In this document: positions 25,387 through 32,202 of the stretch, one piece after another
Layout of the letters: the number at the start of each line of letters is the position of its first letter
Numbering within the stretch: position 1 is the first letter of the stretch
From: Chloroflexota bacterium
Lineage (GTDB): Bacteria; Chloroflexota; Anaerolineae; Aggregatilineales; Phototrophicaceae
Direction: 5' to 3'
Length of the DNA stretch: 37,844 bases
Assembly (NCBI GenBank): GCA_026709625.1
Contig: JAPOSR010000055.1
Coordinates: 1 to 37,844 of the forward strand
Made by a program: the position numbers and the translations under genes
Notes under the pieces: generated by a model
Seen by the model: the letters and a program-made list of their open reading frames with translations, nothing else
Databases searched by the model: none
Told to the model about the DNA's origin: nothing

Positions 25387-26514
25387 CTAACGCTGTGGGA
25401 GGTGCGCCACTTCAAATTCGGGCACCAGGCGGAAGCTGTCCAATACCGCCAGCCAGGGATAGTCTTCGGCGGTCGCTTCCAGCAGGTCTTCGTCCAGGTC
25501 GGCGGCGCGCAGGTTGGCGACATGCAAGCGATTGTCTGCGCCATTCAGCGCGATGACTGCGCCGCTTTCTACGCCGCCATCCAGGTTGCGCAGACGATAG
25601 GAGATGCGATAGCCCTCCGCGCCGTCCACCTCGACCGCTTGCGCAGATTGCGCCTCCACGCCAAAGCGCCAGCCTTGCATCCAGGCGCGCGCTTCGTCTT
25701 CGTTGGCAAGCAACACATCAAAGGTAGCCACCGCCAAAGTCAGATCATCGCCCAGCGCCGTCGCCGGCAGGCCGGGCGCGGCATCGGTTACTTCCCAACT
25801 GGATGGAAAACGCAGCATATGCTTGTCCAGCTCGTCATAATAGACATCCCAAGCGAAGGGTCCGCCAACATACTGCGGCAGCCATTCGATCGTCTCAGCC
25901 ACGCCACGCAGCAAAAATTTGAGCTCTTGGGCGGCATTTTCTGCGGTGACAACGCGCGCGCTGAAGATATCGCCGCCGGCTAGCCACGATTCTTGGCGGG
26001 CGATTAGATTCGTGCGTCCGCGCTCCAGGTTGAAGTCGATGCGCACGATGCCATCATCAGTGATTGCGCGGCTGGTTTCGTCCCAGCGCGTATAGCCGCC
26101 CCAGGTATAGCGAAGCCATGAATCGTCCAGGAACTCAGCGAGACCGGCGGCATCGACGAGGCCATCGGTATTCTTGCTTATGCGCACCTCGACCACGCTC
26201 TGAAGATCAGCGTTGTTCAACGAAGCGCGCAATTCGACATCGTTGCTGCTGTCGGACTGGGGGCTCCAGCCGCTGGGCACGCCGATCGTGAACAAGCCCG
26301 AGCGATGCAGATAGCGGCTGTCGAAGTCAATCATGGCGATGTCGGGCGGCGGCGGCAGAGTCGGCTCGGGCAGCGCGGTCGGCTCGGGCGTAAGCGAATA
26401 GGGATCCGTCATGCCCACCTGACTGGAAAGCATGGGCAAGATCAAGCTGCCCACCATGGCAATCGTCATGACGATGCCGATGATGTAGGTAAAGGTTCTG
26501 GTCGTCTGGTTCAT
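25387..26514 (-). CDS. Membrane-anchored PsbP-like protein of unknown function
   Basis: This 375-residue protein has one N-terminal membrane helix (about 8-32, FTYIIGIVMTIAMVGSLILP), a Pro-rich linker (about 40-60, PEPTALPEPTLPPPP) and an external part with two similar segments. Each contains a strand pattern ending in a P-x-x-W turn (FTIGVPSGWSPQ and LRFPSSWEVTD), as in Mog1/PsbP-fold domains. This assignment is tentative. It is not photosynthesis evidence: many non-photosynthetic bacteria carry such domains. The ATG at 26514 is chosen because the membrane helix follows at once. It lies upstream of mug on the same strand. Confidence 0.65.
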   Translation of the reverse strand: MNQTTRTFTYIIGIVMTIAMVGSLILPMLSSQVGMTDPYSLTPEPTALPEPTLPPPPDIAMIDFDSRYLHRSGLFTIGVPSGWSPQSDSSNDVELRASLNNADLQSVVEVRISKNTDGLVDAAGLAEFLDDSWLRYTWGGYTRWDETSRAITDDGIVRIDFNLERGRTNLIARQESWLAGGDIFSARVVTAENAAQELKFLLRGVAETIEWLPQYVGGPFAWDVYYDELDKHMLRFPSSWEVTDAAPGLPATALGDDLTLAVATFDVLLANEDEARAWMQGWRFGVEAQSAQAVEVDGAEGYRISYRLRNLDGGVESGAVIALNGADNRLHVANLRAADLDEDLLEATAEDYPWLAVLDSFRLVPEFEVAHLPQR

Positions 26515-26598
26515 GCGGGTGGCGCTCCGCGGCTGCTGGCAAACTCGCGGCAATCATAACGCAACTTGGCGAGGCTGTTAAGCAAGACTTTTTGCCTT

Positions 26599-26604
26599 TA
26601 TAAT
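26599..26604 (+). promoter_or_regulatory. Consensus -10 box upstream of the tandem GNAT gene
   Basis: A perfect TATAAT lies so close to ATG 26611 that transcription would start at about that codon. Either that ATG is used leaderless or the real start is the ATG at 26656. No strong -35 is visible. Confidence 0.4.
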
Positions 26605-26655
26605 CGGCGCATGCCAAACAATCGTGTCTGTGCCGTTCGCAAGGTTAACCCGTCT

Positions 26656-27663
26656 ATGCCCGCAGCTGATTTTGTCCGCCGCCCGCTCACCTTGTCCGAT
26701 GCCGGGCAGGTCGCCAGCACAGCCAGCGCAATCGCCGCGCATATTGGCTCGGACGAGCGACACCAAGCCGAGACTTTTCAGATCCAGTGGCAAGAGCCGG
26801 GCTTCGACCTCAGAGAGCTGTCGCTGGGCGTCTTTGACAGCGCGGGGAAGCTGGCTGCCTACGCCATCCTGTGGGCAAATAGTGAGGTGCCGGTGCATCC
26901 CTGGCTGGACTGGGGCGTGCATCCTGATCAGTATGGGGAGCAGCTGGGCGCGGATCTGTTCGCCTGGGTGGACGAACGGGCGCGGGCTGTCATGTCGCGC
27001 TGTCCCGACAAGGCGCGCGTGAGCGTGGTCACTGGCGCCCCGCAGGGCGATGCCTGGCGAGAAGATGCCTTGCAGCGCGCTGGCTATGCGCCCAACCGAG
27101 TCAGCTTCGAGATGCGCATCACCATGGCCGAGCGCCCCCAGCCCGCCCCCTTGCCCGCGGGCATCGCCTTGCGTCGCTATCAGCACGAGCGCGATCTGCG
27201 GAAGCTGGTCGATGTCGTTCGCGATGCCTTTTCTGATCATTACGGCTATGTCGAGCAGAGCTTTGAAAAAGACCTGGCAGAGTTTCGGCATTGGCTGGAC
27301 AAGGACAGACACTTCGCCGCGGAGCTGGCGCTGCTGGCTTATGATGAAGCCACTGACGAGGCGGTCGGCTGCCTGCTGGGTTTGACGCAAGATCATCGCC
27401 ATCCAGGCATTGGCTACATCGATGTCGTAGGGGTGCGGCGCGGCTATCGGCGGCGCGGACTGGCGCAGGCATTGCTCACACACAGCTTTGCGCAGTATTG
27501 GGAGCGCGGCACAACAACCGTCAGCCTGGGCGTCGATGGCCAGAGCCTGACCAACGCGGTGGCGCTGTATGAGCGAGTCGGCATGTATCGGCACCGCAGT
27601 TATATGGAATATGAAAAGCTGCTGCGTGATGGCGCCGAGCTGGCGAAGACGACGATGGAGTGA
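26656..27663 (+). CDS. Tandem GNAT acetyltransferase (MshD-like architecture)
   Basis: This protein of 335 residues contains two GNAT folds in one chain. The N-terminal one (about 5-165) is degenerate, with LRELSLGVFDSAGKLAAYAI. The C-terminal one (about 175-320) has the acetyl-CoA loop VVGVRRGYRRRGLAQALL and the typical NAVALYERVGMYRHR end. This two-domain layout is seen in mycothiol synthase and in many uncharacterised acetyltransferases; the substrate is unknown and mycothiol is not implied. The ATG at 26656 has AAGG upstream; ATG 26611 would add 15 residues and could be leaderless. Confidence 0.8.
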   Translation: MPAADFVRRPLTLSDAGQVASTASAIAAHIGSDERHQAETFQIQWQEPGFDLRELSLGVFDSAGKLAAYAILWANSEVPVHPWLDWGVHPDQYGEQLGADLFAWVDERARAVMSRCPDKARVSVVTGAPQGDAWREDALQRAGYAPNRVSFEMRITMAERPQPAPLPAGIALRRYQHERDLRKLVDVVRDAFSDHYGYVEQSFEKDLAEFRHWLDKDRHFAAELALLAYDEATDEAVGCLLGLTQDHRHPGIGYIDVVGVRRGYRRRGLAQALLTHSFAQYWERGTTTVSLGVDGQSLTNAVALYERVGMYRHRSYMEYEKLLRDGAELAKTTME

Positions 27664-27667
27664 GGCT

Positions 27668-28228
27668 TTGGCCAAGCAGCCCCCACAGCAGCCCGACGAC
27701 AGCCGCTATCAAGCTATTCTGGGGCGGATTGCCGCGCGGCGGTCTTTTGGCAGCGCCCACCCGCAAGAAAAGTCGGCGCGCCCACAAGACCAAGCGCTTG
27801 ACCTGCTGAATGCCTTTGACACCTGGTCCGACCTGGCTCTGCGCGAATACGACCGCATCCTCTGCCATGGACCCAAAACAGTGCGTGGCGCAGCCTGGTC
27901 AGGAGTCGTCATCTGGTACCACAACAAGGCTTATCACGGCTACCAGCATCTGCGCATCTTGGGTGTCTGGGCGCGCTATGCGAAGGGCGACATCGTTGTG
28001 TGCGCCGGCCTCCGCGAATTGCCCTACCGCGCGCCGGTCTTTGATCCAGGCGCTTTCCGCCACCATATCACTGGCGGTTTTCAGCTGTATTACGCAGACA
28101 AGGGCGAGCCGCCGAATGAAGGCGACCAACTGCTCTTTCAAGCGATTTTCACTCGCGGCGACCGGTTGCAGCTGCGCGCAACGCTGCGGGACATCGCCGA
28201 CCAGTGGCGTCGGCGGCAAGAGCGCTAG
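27668..28228 (+). CDS. Unrecognised protein, 186 residues
   Basis: The frame starts at a TTG just after the tandem GNAT gene, with GGAG about 10 bases upstream. The protein is soluble and rich in aromatic and basic residues in its middle (WSGVVIWYHNKAYHGYQHLR, GVWARYAKGDIVVCAGLREL, FRHHITGGFQLYYADKG). I recognise no family. Its stop codon shares the bases CTAG with the stop of the convergent E1-like gene (4-base overlap). Its codon use matches its neighbours, so it is likely a real gene. A link to the E2-JAB-E1 operon opposite is possible but unproven. Confidence 0.65.
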   Translation: MAKQPPQQPDDSRYQAILGRIAARRSFGSAHPQEKSARPQDQALDLLNAFDTWSDLALREYDRILCHGPKTVRGAAWSGVVIWYHNKAYHGYQHLRILGVWARYAKGDIVVCAGLRELPYRAPVFDPGAFRHHITGGFQLYYADKGEPPNEGDQLLFQAIFTRGDRLQLRATLRDIADQWRRRQER

Positions 28229-29157
28229 TCCCTGGCTTCCGCTTCCTCGAAAACGATATCGGTGGTCAAGCGTGAAGCGGCGAGGTCGTCCAATGAGATG
28301 CTGGCATGTTCATCGCGCGCCAGCAAACTGAGGCTTTTTTGCAGGCGCTCGCCACAGACCAGGCAATCCGGGTCGCGCTCGATTTCGACCCATATGCCCG
28401 TATGCGGGTCGCTGTCTGCGCCTTCGATGATGTCCAGATAGGTGTTGCTGATAATCAAGGTGTTGGCGGGCATTTCGACATAGGCAGCCGTGCCGCGCAG
28501 CAATTCATTCAAAACAAGGTCGGTCTGGATGCCAGCTACTTTGGTGACATTGACCCACAGCCCCGGTTCTGAAGCCAGCGTGCCATCCGCGCCGATCATG
28601 CCATAATCAAGATCGCCCATAGAGTTCATGGCGATTTTGACGCCTTCGCGCGTGGCTTCTGCCCAACAGGCATAGCAGGGTCCGTCATAGGGCTTGATGA
28701 TGACATGGTCGCCGCCTTCGCCGCGTTCGTATACGCCAGCATACGAGGCGGTCAAGCGCTTCGCCAGGCACTTCTCGTTGATCGAGTACTTGACCTGCTC
28801 GTTATCAACCGCCACGACCAGCAAGTCGAGCCCGTCCAGGCAATCCCAATGGTCTTCGATGGTGCCGGGGCGCACATCGATTCGCGCATCAGGATTGCGC
28901 TGCCAGATCAGGTCGGCCACAGCCGCCGCCTTGTTTTGTCCCAGACTGCGCAGGTCGGCCACATGCCGCGTGATATTGCCGCGCTCCAGCACATCGTCGT
29001 CCACCAGCACGAAGCTGCCCACGCCGCACATCGCCAGACTGAGCGCGACAAAGCCGCCCCCCGAGCCCAAGCCGACCACGCCAACCCGTTTTTCAGCCAG
29101 GCGGTCGAGGTTGTCCGCGCCGATCAAGCGCCCCACGCGTTCCCACATGTTACTCAT
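28225..29157 (-). CDS. E1-like (ThiF/HesA/MoeB) adenylyltransferase
   Basis: This 310-residue protein carries the ThiF-type adenylation fold: VGVVGLGSGGGFVALSLA (nucleotide loop, Gly29-Gly34), LVDDDVLERGNITRH (Asp53, Asn61, Arg64), Lys76 and VVAVDNE (Asp118). Two CxxC pairs (Cys161/164 and Cys265/268) fit the structural zinc site of the family. In E1 enzymes this fold adenylates the C-terminus of a ubiquitin-like protein. No clear thioester cysteine is identified after the adenylation core. It is the last gene of the operon; its ATG overlaps the JAB gene stop by eight bases (ATGAGTAA). The E2-like and JAB neighbours argue for a conjugation role rather than thiamine or molybdopterin synthesis. 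Confidence 0.88.
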   Translation of the reverse strand: MSNMWERVGRLIGADNLDRLAEKRVGVVGLGSGGGFVALSLAMCGVGSFVLVDDDVLERGNITRHVADLRSLGQNKAAAVADLIWQRNPDARIDVRPGTIEDHWDCLDGLDLLVVAVDNEQVKYSINEKCLAKRLTASYAGVYERGEGGDHVIIKPYDGPCYACWAEATREGVKIAMNSMGDLDYGMIGADGTLASEPGLWVNVTKVAGIQTDLVLNELLRGTAAYVEMPANTLIISNTYLDIIEGADSDPHTGIWVEIERDPDCLVCGERLQKSLSLLARDEHASISLDDLAASRLTTDIVFEEAEARD

Positions 29158-30379
29158 GTTCGTTTGCCTCGGCTTGGCTGGCTGGCGCTTTTGTCTGTAT
29201 TCTCGCGCTTGCGGCTGGGGCAGCGTCGGCGGGCGCGCCCGGCGGGATTTCGTCGATGACGGGAATGCTGACGCGTTCTGGCTCGCGCAGACCCGCCGCG
29301 ATCTCGATGGCGATGACAAGGTCCAGCAGATATTTGTCTGGCGACCAAGACCAGCCGGCTGGCTCGGCGATAGGCTCGGCAAGCGTCCAGAGTGTTTCAA
29401 AGGTCGCGACCGGGTCCATGAGGTCGATTCCAGCGACAAAGGGCGCACGATAGGCGCGTGGCGGGCTTTGCGGATAATCGTGCTGCGTAACCAACAGGGT
29501 AAATGACGACGCGCCCTGGCGAATGGCGATAAAGCAGAACTCAAGCGGCACCTGGCCATCGCACTCATAGAACAGAGCGCGCACGAGCAAGCCATCGTCT
29601 TCCAGCGCATAGTGCTCGCTGGTCAAGCGGTCCGCCAGCACCACATGCCAGCCGTATTTCATCATCTGCGGCAAGGTCTCGGGGGCGACGATCTGCGGGC
29701 GCACCGGCTGAAAGACGCGCACATCGCGGTGAATGTACCACCAGTCGACGCGCATATCGGTGCCGTCTGCCATCGACTCGTGAAAATAATTGACATCGAC
29801 ATCAGATGCGCCGACGACCGCGGTGTGCCCGGTCGTGACGATCGGCACCAGCAAAAAGTCCAAGCCCGATTCGTCCTCGTCCAGCCAGGCAAGCGCGGTC
29901 ATCAAATCGCCGTGGCTGGGCTGGATCATGGAGCCGGGCTGCTTGTGCCAGTCGCCCAGATAGCGCAGCGGCACATCAAAGCGCGCCGGCAGCAGGGCTG
30001 TACCGCGGTGCTGAAGACGATGATAGTGCCAGTTTTCTTGCAGCCACCAGATGACCTCGTCTTGCAGCGCGTCGCCCTGCTGAAAAGTGTGCGAGCGGCG
30101 CACGGCTGTTTCGTCTGGCGAGATGGTGTCCAGCACATAGATAGTTGGCTTGCCTTCGGGCGTGGCGTCATCGCCAACGAAGCCGACCATAGCCTCGCCG
30201 GTTTCGTCGGCGACATATTGGCCGGCTGCCAGCAGCATGCGCTCGACCGCCCGCCGCGACACCACCAAATTGGGCACGATGCCGCGCGAGATCATCGCCA
30301 TGCCCCGCAGTCGCTTGCGGATATGATCGTATTCACTGCGCAGAATGCCAAGCAACTCGGGCTCATCGGCGGCTCGCAT
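29150..30379 (-). CDS. JAB/JAMM-like protein with E2/RWD-like C-terminal region
   Basis: This 409-residue protein starts with a JAB/MPN-like domain (about 40-175). Its zinc-protease motif is nearly complete: Glu59 in ADETGEAMVG, His145 in GDWHKQPG, Ser155 and Asp158 in PSHGD, with exact H-x-H-x7-S-x2-D spacing, but the second metal-binding His is Gln147. It may be inactive or have altered metal binding. The second half (about 255-370) contains EFCFIAIRQGASSFTLLV, HDYPQSPPRAY and WSWSPDKYLLDLVIAIEIAA, a UBC/RWD-like pattern without a catalytic Cys. The tail is Ala/Pro-rich and disordered. JAMM proteins remove ubiquitin-like modifiers. The ATG at 30379 has GGAGG upstream, two bases after the E2-like stop. 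Confidence 0.78.
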   Translation of the reverse strand: MRAADEPELLGILRSEYDHIRKRLRGMAMISRGIVPNLVVSRRAVERMLLAAGQYVADETGEAMVGFVGDDATPEGKPTIYVLDTISPDETAVRRSHTFQQGDALQDEVIWWLQENWHYHRLQHRGTALLPARFDVPLRYLGDWHKQPGSMIQPSHGDLMTALAWLDEDESGLDFLLVPIVTTGHTAVVGASDVDVNYFHESMADGTDMRVDWWYIHRDVRVFQPVRPQIVAPETLPQMMKYGWHVVLADRLTSEHYALEDDGLLVRALFYECDGQVPLEFCFIAIRQGASSFTLLVTQHDYPQSPPRAYRAPFVAGIDLMDPVATFETLWTLAEPIAEPAGWSWSPDKYLLDLVIAIEIAAGLREPERVSIPVIDEIPPGAPADAAPAASARIQTKAPASQAEANEHE

Positions 30380-30381
30380 GG

Positions 30382-30855
30382 TTAACGCCTCCGGCGGCGC
30401 GGCAGGGGCGTGCTGGCTTTGATGCGCTCTTCGATGCCGGGCCACTTGCCGGTCGAGCGCCAAGTATAATAGGCATACAGCCATTGTATTGCCCAGCCGC
30501 CCACAGTCACAGCGGTCGATTTGCTGGGATTCCAGCCGTACTGCTCGCCATCTTTGGGGTTGAACAGGCATAGCTGCCCGTCTTCGTACTGGTGCTTCTC
30601 GCTGTAAATGCGCGGCTTGACACAGTAGGCTTCGGCGGGGCGGTTGGGATATTCTTTGGGATAGACAATTTTTAGGTTGTGAAACGGCGAATCGAGGATG
30701 CTCATGTTGATCTCGACCGAGCCCTGCCAATAGAGCAGGCCGCCAAATGGCGGCACAACCAGCCGGAATGTCGAGCCAAACGCGGCTTTCATCGCCTCGA
30801 CCTCCCAAACCAGCCGTGACGAGACATTCTTCCGCGAGCCCCACCAGTTCGACAT
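30382..30855 (-). CDS. E2-like ubiquitin-conjugating fold protein
   Basis: This 157-residue protein matches prokaryotic E2-like proteins. It has NLKIVYPKEYPNRPAEAY (the strand-turn with the YPN-P motif), KHQYEDGQLCLFNP with the predicted catalytic Cys96, then GWNPSKSTAVTVGGWAIQWL (the Trp and C-terminal helices of the UBC fold). E2 enzymes accept a ubiquitin-like protein from E1 as a thioester on this cysteine and pass it to targets. The C-terminus ends in a run of arginines. It is the first gene of the E2-JAB-E1 operon, with GGAGAG before the ATG and a TACAAT -10 box close upstream. Confidence 0.85.
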   Translation of the reverse strand: MSNWWGSRKNVSSRLVWEVEAMKAAFGSTFRLVVPPFGGLLYWQGSVEINMSILDSPFHNLKIVYPKEYPNRPAEAYCVKPRIYSEKHQYEDGQLCLFNPKDGEQYGWNPSKSTAVTVGGWAIQWLYAYYTWRSTGKWPGIEERIKASTPLPRRRRR

Positions 30856-30884
30856 TGCCTGCGCTCTCCACGACCTGAACGGGT

Positions 30885-30913
30885 ATTGTACAGGCTAACT
30901 GTATTGGCTGTAC
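30885..30913 (-). promoter_or_regulatory. Candidate promoter and inverted repeat of the E2-JAB-E1 operon
   Basis: On the minus strand TACAAT (30885-30890) can serve as -10, giving a leader of about 23 bases. It overlaps an inverted repeat GTACAG (30888-30893) / CTGTAC (30908-30913). A repressor binding here would block the operon. No -35 close to consensus was seen. Confidence 0.3.
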
Positions 30914-30960
30914 GCGCGATTGTCCAGAGTCGAGGCGGCGGCACGCTATCGCCAGTGGGA

Positions 30961-31017
30961 ATTAACCGACTGCAACTTTTTATGACGGCAAGCGCAGTTC
31001 ATGCATTAACCAGCTGC
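30961..31017 (+). promoter_or_regulatory. 13-nt direct repeat upstream of the iron importer
   Basis: ATTAACCGACTGC (30961-30973) and ATTAACCAGCTGC (31005-31017) differ at two positions and are 44 bases apart, about four helical turns. They could be binding sites for one regulator in the 306-base divergent gap 30856-31161. Confidence 0.35.
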
Positions 31018-31109
31018 GTAGACAGGCGGCGTGTGCGCCTGCTACAAACACAGAAGTCAGTTCAGCTGGGCGGACGCGCATCCATGTTCCAGCCGAGACT
31101 GACTTCTGT
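31018..31109 (+). promoter_or_regulatory. Structured 5' region with two stable hairpins
   Basis: The first hairpin pairs GTAG-CAGGCG (31018-31028, one bulged A) with CGCCTG-CTAC (31036-31045). The second pairs ACAGAAGTCAGT (31050-31061) with ACTGACTTCTGT (31098-31109), a perfect 12-bp stem, and continues inward with a 7-bp helix carrying one mismatch (31063-31069 with 31089-31095). It ends about 50 bases before the substrate-binding protein ATG. It may be an untranslated leader RNA or a protein-binding site. It does not match any riboswitch consensus I know. Confidence 0.5.
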
Positions 31110-31161
31110 CTATCAACGCGAATCGTAACCCGGTTTCGCAGCTAGCTCAAGGAGTCGCATC

Positions 31162-32199
31162 ATGTTTAAGGTTCGCAGTATCGCCATCAGTCTGGTTGTG
31201 ACGATCTGTCTGGTTGTCACGCTGGTCATCATCGGCGCAGCGCCCATCCTGGCGGACAGTCACGACCCGCTCACGATCTATTCGGGTCGCAACGAAAGCC
31301 TGATTGGCCCGATCCTGGCGCAATTCAGCGCAGACACAGGAATCGATGTCGAAGTCTTGTATGGCGGCACCAGCGCTGTCGCCAACCAGATCTTGACTGA
31401 AGGCGAAAATAGCCCTGCCGATGTTTTCATCGCCCAAGATGGTGGCGCTTTGGGCGCGCTGGCAGCCGCAGAGATGCTGCACAAGCTGCCCGACGCCACA
31501 CTCGACCGGGTTGCCAATGCAGCCTTTGTATCGCCTGCTGGCCTCTGGGTGGGCTTGAGTGGACGCGCCCGCGTCTTCGTCTACAACCCAGAGATGCTGG
31601 CTGAGCTGGCGCTGGATCTGCCGGGCTCGATCTTCGACCTCGTCGGTGAGGAATGGAGCGGCTTGGTGGGCTGGGCGCCGACCAACGCGTCCTTCGTGGC
31701 CAATGTAACCGCCATGCGCGTGCTGCTGGGCGAAGCGGCGACCGCGCAGTGGCTGGCGGACATGATCGCCAATGGCGTGAATGCCTACCCCAAGAACACG
31801 CCCATCGTGCAGGCGACGATTGACGGCGAGGTGGTCGGCGGCTTGGTGAACCACTACTACCTGTTCCGTTTCCTGGCTGAAGACCCAGACATCACGGCGA
31901 CGCTGCATTTCTTCCCCGGTGGCGATCTCGGCTCGTTGATCAATGTGGCTGGCGCGGCGGTTTTGAACACGACCGACCAGCCCTACGACGCCCTGGCGCT
32001 GGTCGACTACCTGCTCAGCGATGCGGCGCAGGCATACTTCGCCCAGAGCACCTACGAATATCCGCTGGTCGATTCGGTCGAGCCATCGGTTGACCTGCCG
32101 GCGCTTGCCGATATCGAAACGCCCGAGATCGACTTGTCCGACCTCGCTGATTTGCAGGGCACTTTGGAGGTGATCGAAAACAGCGGGGCGCTGGACTGA
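31162..32199 (+). CDS. Ferric iron ABC transporter, substrate-binding protein (FbpA/FutA-like)
   Basis: This 345-residue protein has a signal peptide (about 1-31, ending PILADSH) and a mature part starting LTIYSGRNESLIGPILAQF, the typical opening of FbpA/FutA ferric-binding proteins. The tyrosine pair Tyr232-Tyr233 in NHYYLFR fits the iron ligands of the family. It captures Fe3+ outside the membrane and delivers it to the permease. The C-terminal 35 residues are acidic and Leu/Asp-rich. AGGAG precedes the ATG. It is the first gene of the importer operon. Confidence 0.9.
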   Translation: MFKVRSIAISLVVTICLVVTLVIIGAAPILADSHDPLTIYSGRNESLIGPILAQFSADTGIDVEVLYGGTSAVANQILTEGENSPADVFIAQDGGALGALAAAEMLHKLPDATLDRVANAAFVSPAGLWVGLSGRARVFVYNPEMLAELALDLPGSIFDLVGEEWSGLVGWAPTNASFVANVTAMRVLLGEAATAQWLADMIANGVNAYPKNTPIVQATIDGEVVGGLVNHYYLFRFLAEDPDITATLHFFPGGDLGSLINVAGAAVLNTTDQPYDALALVDYLLSDAAQAYFAQSTYEYPLVDSVEPSVDLPALADIETPEIDLSDLADLQGTLEVIENSGALD

Positions 32200-32202
32200 T
32201 TC

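Noticed and set aside
28225..30855. CBASS or thiamine/molybdopterin biosynthesis operon
   Set aside because: No cyclic-nucleotide synthase, effector or sulfur-carrier and Moa/Thi genes are adjacent; the E2-like and JAB genes point elsewhere.
31018..31109. Known riboswitch (TPP, cobalamin, T-box) upstream of the importer
   Set aside because: None of the conserved core sequences of these classes is present; only the hairpins are supported.
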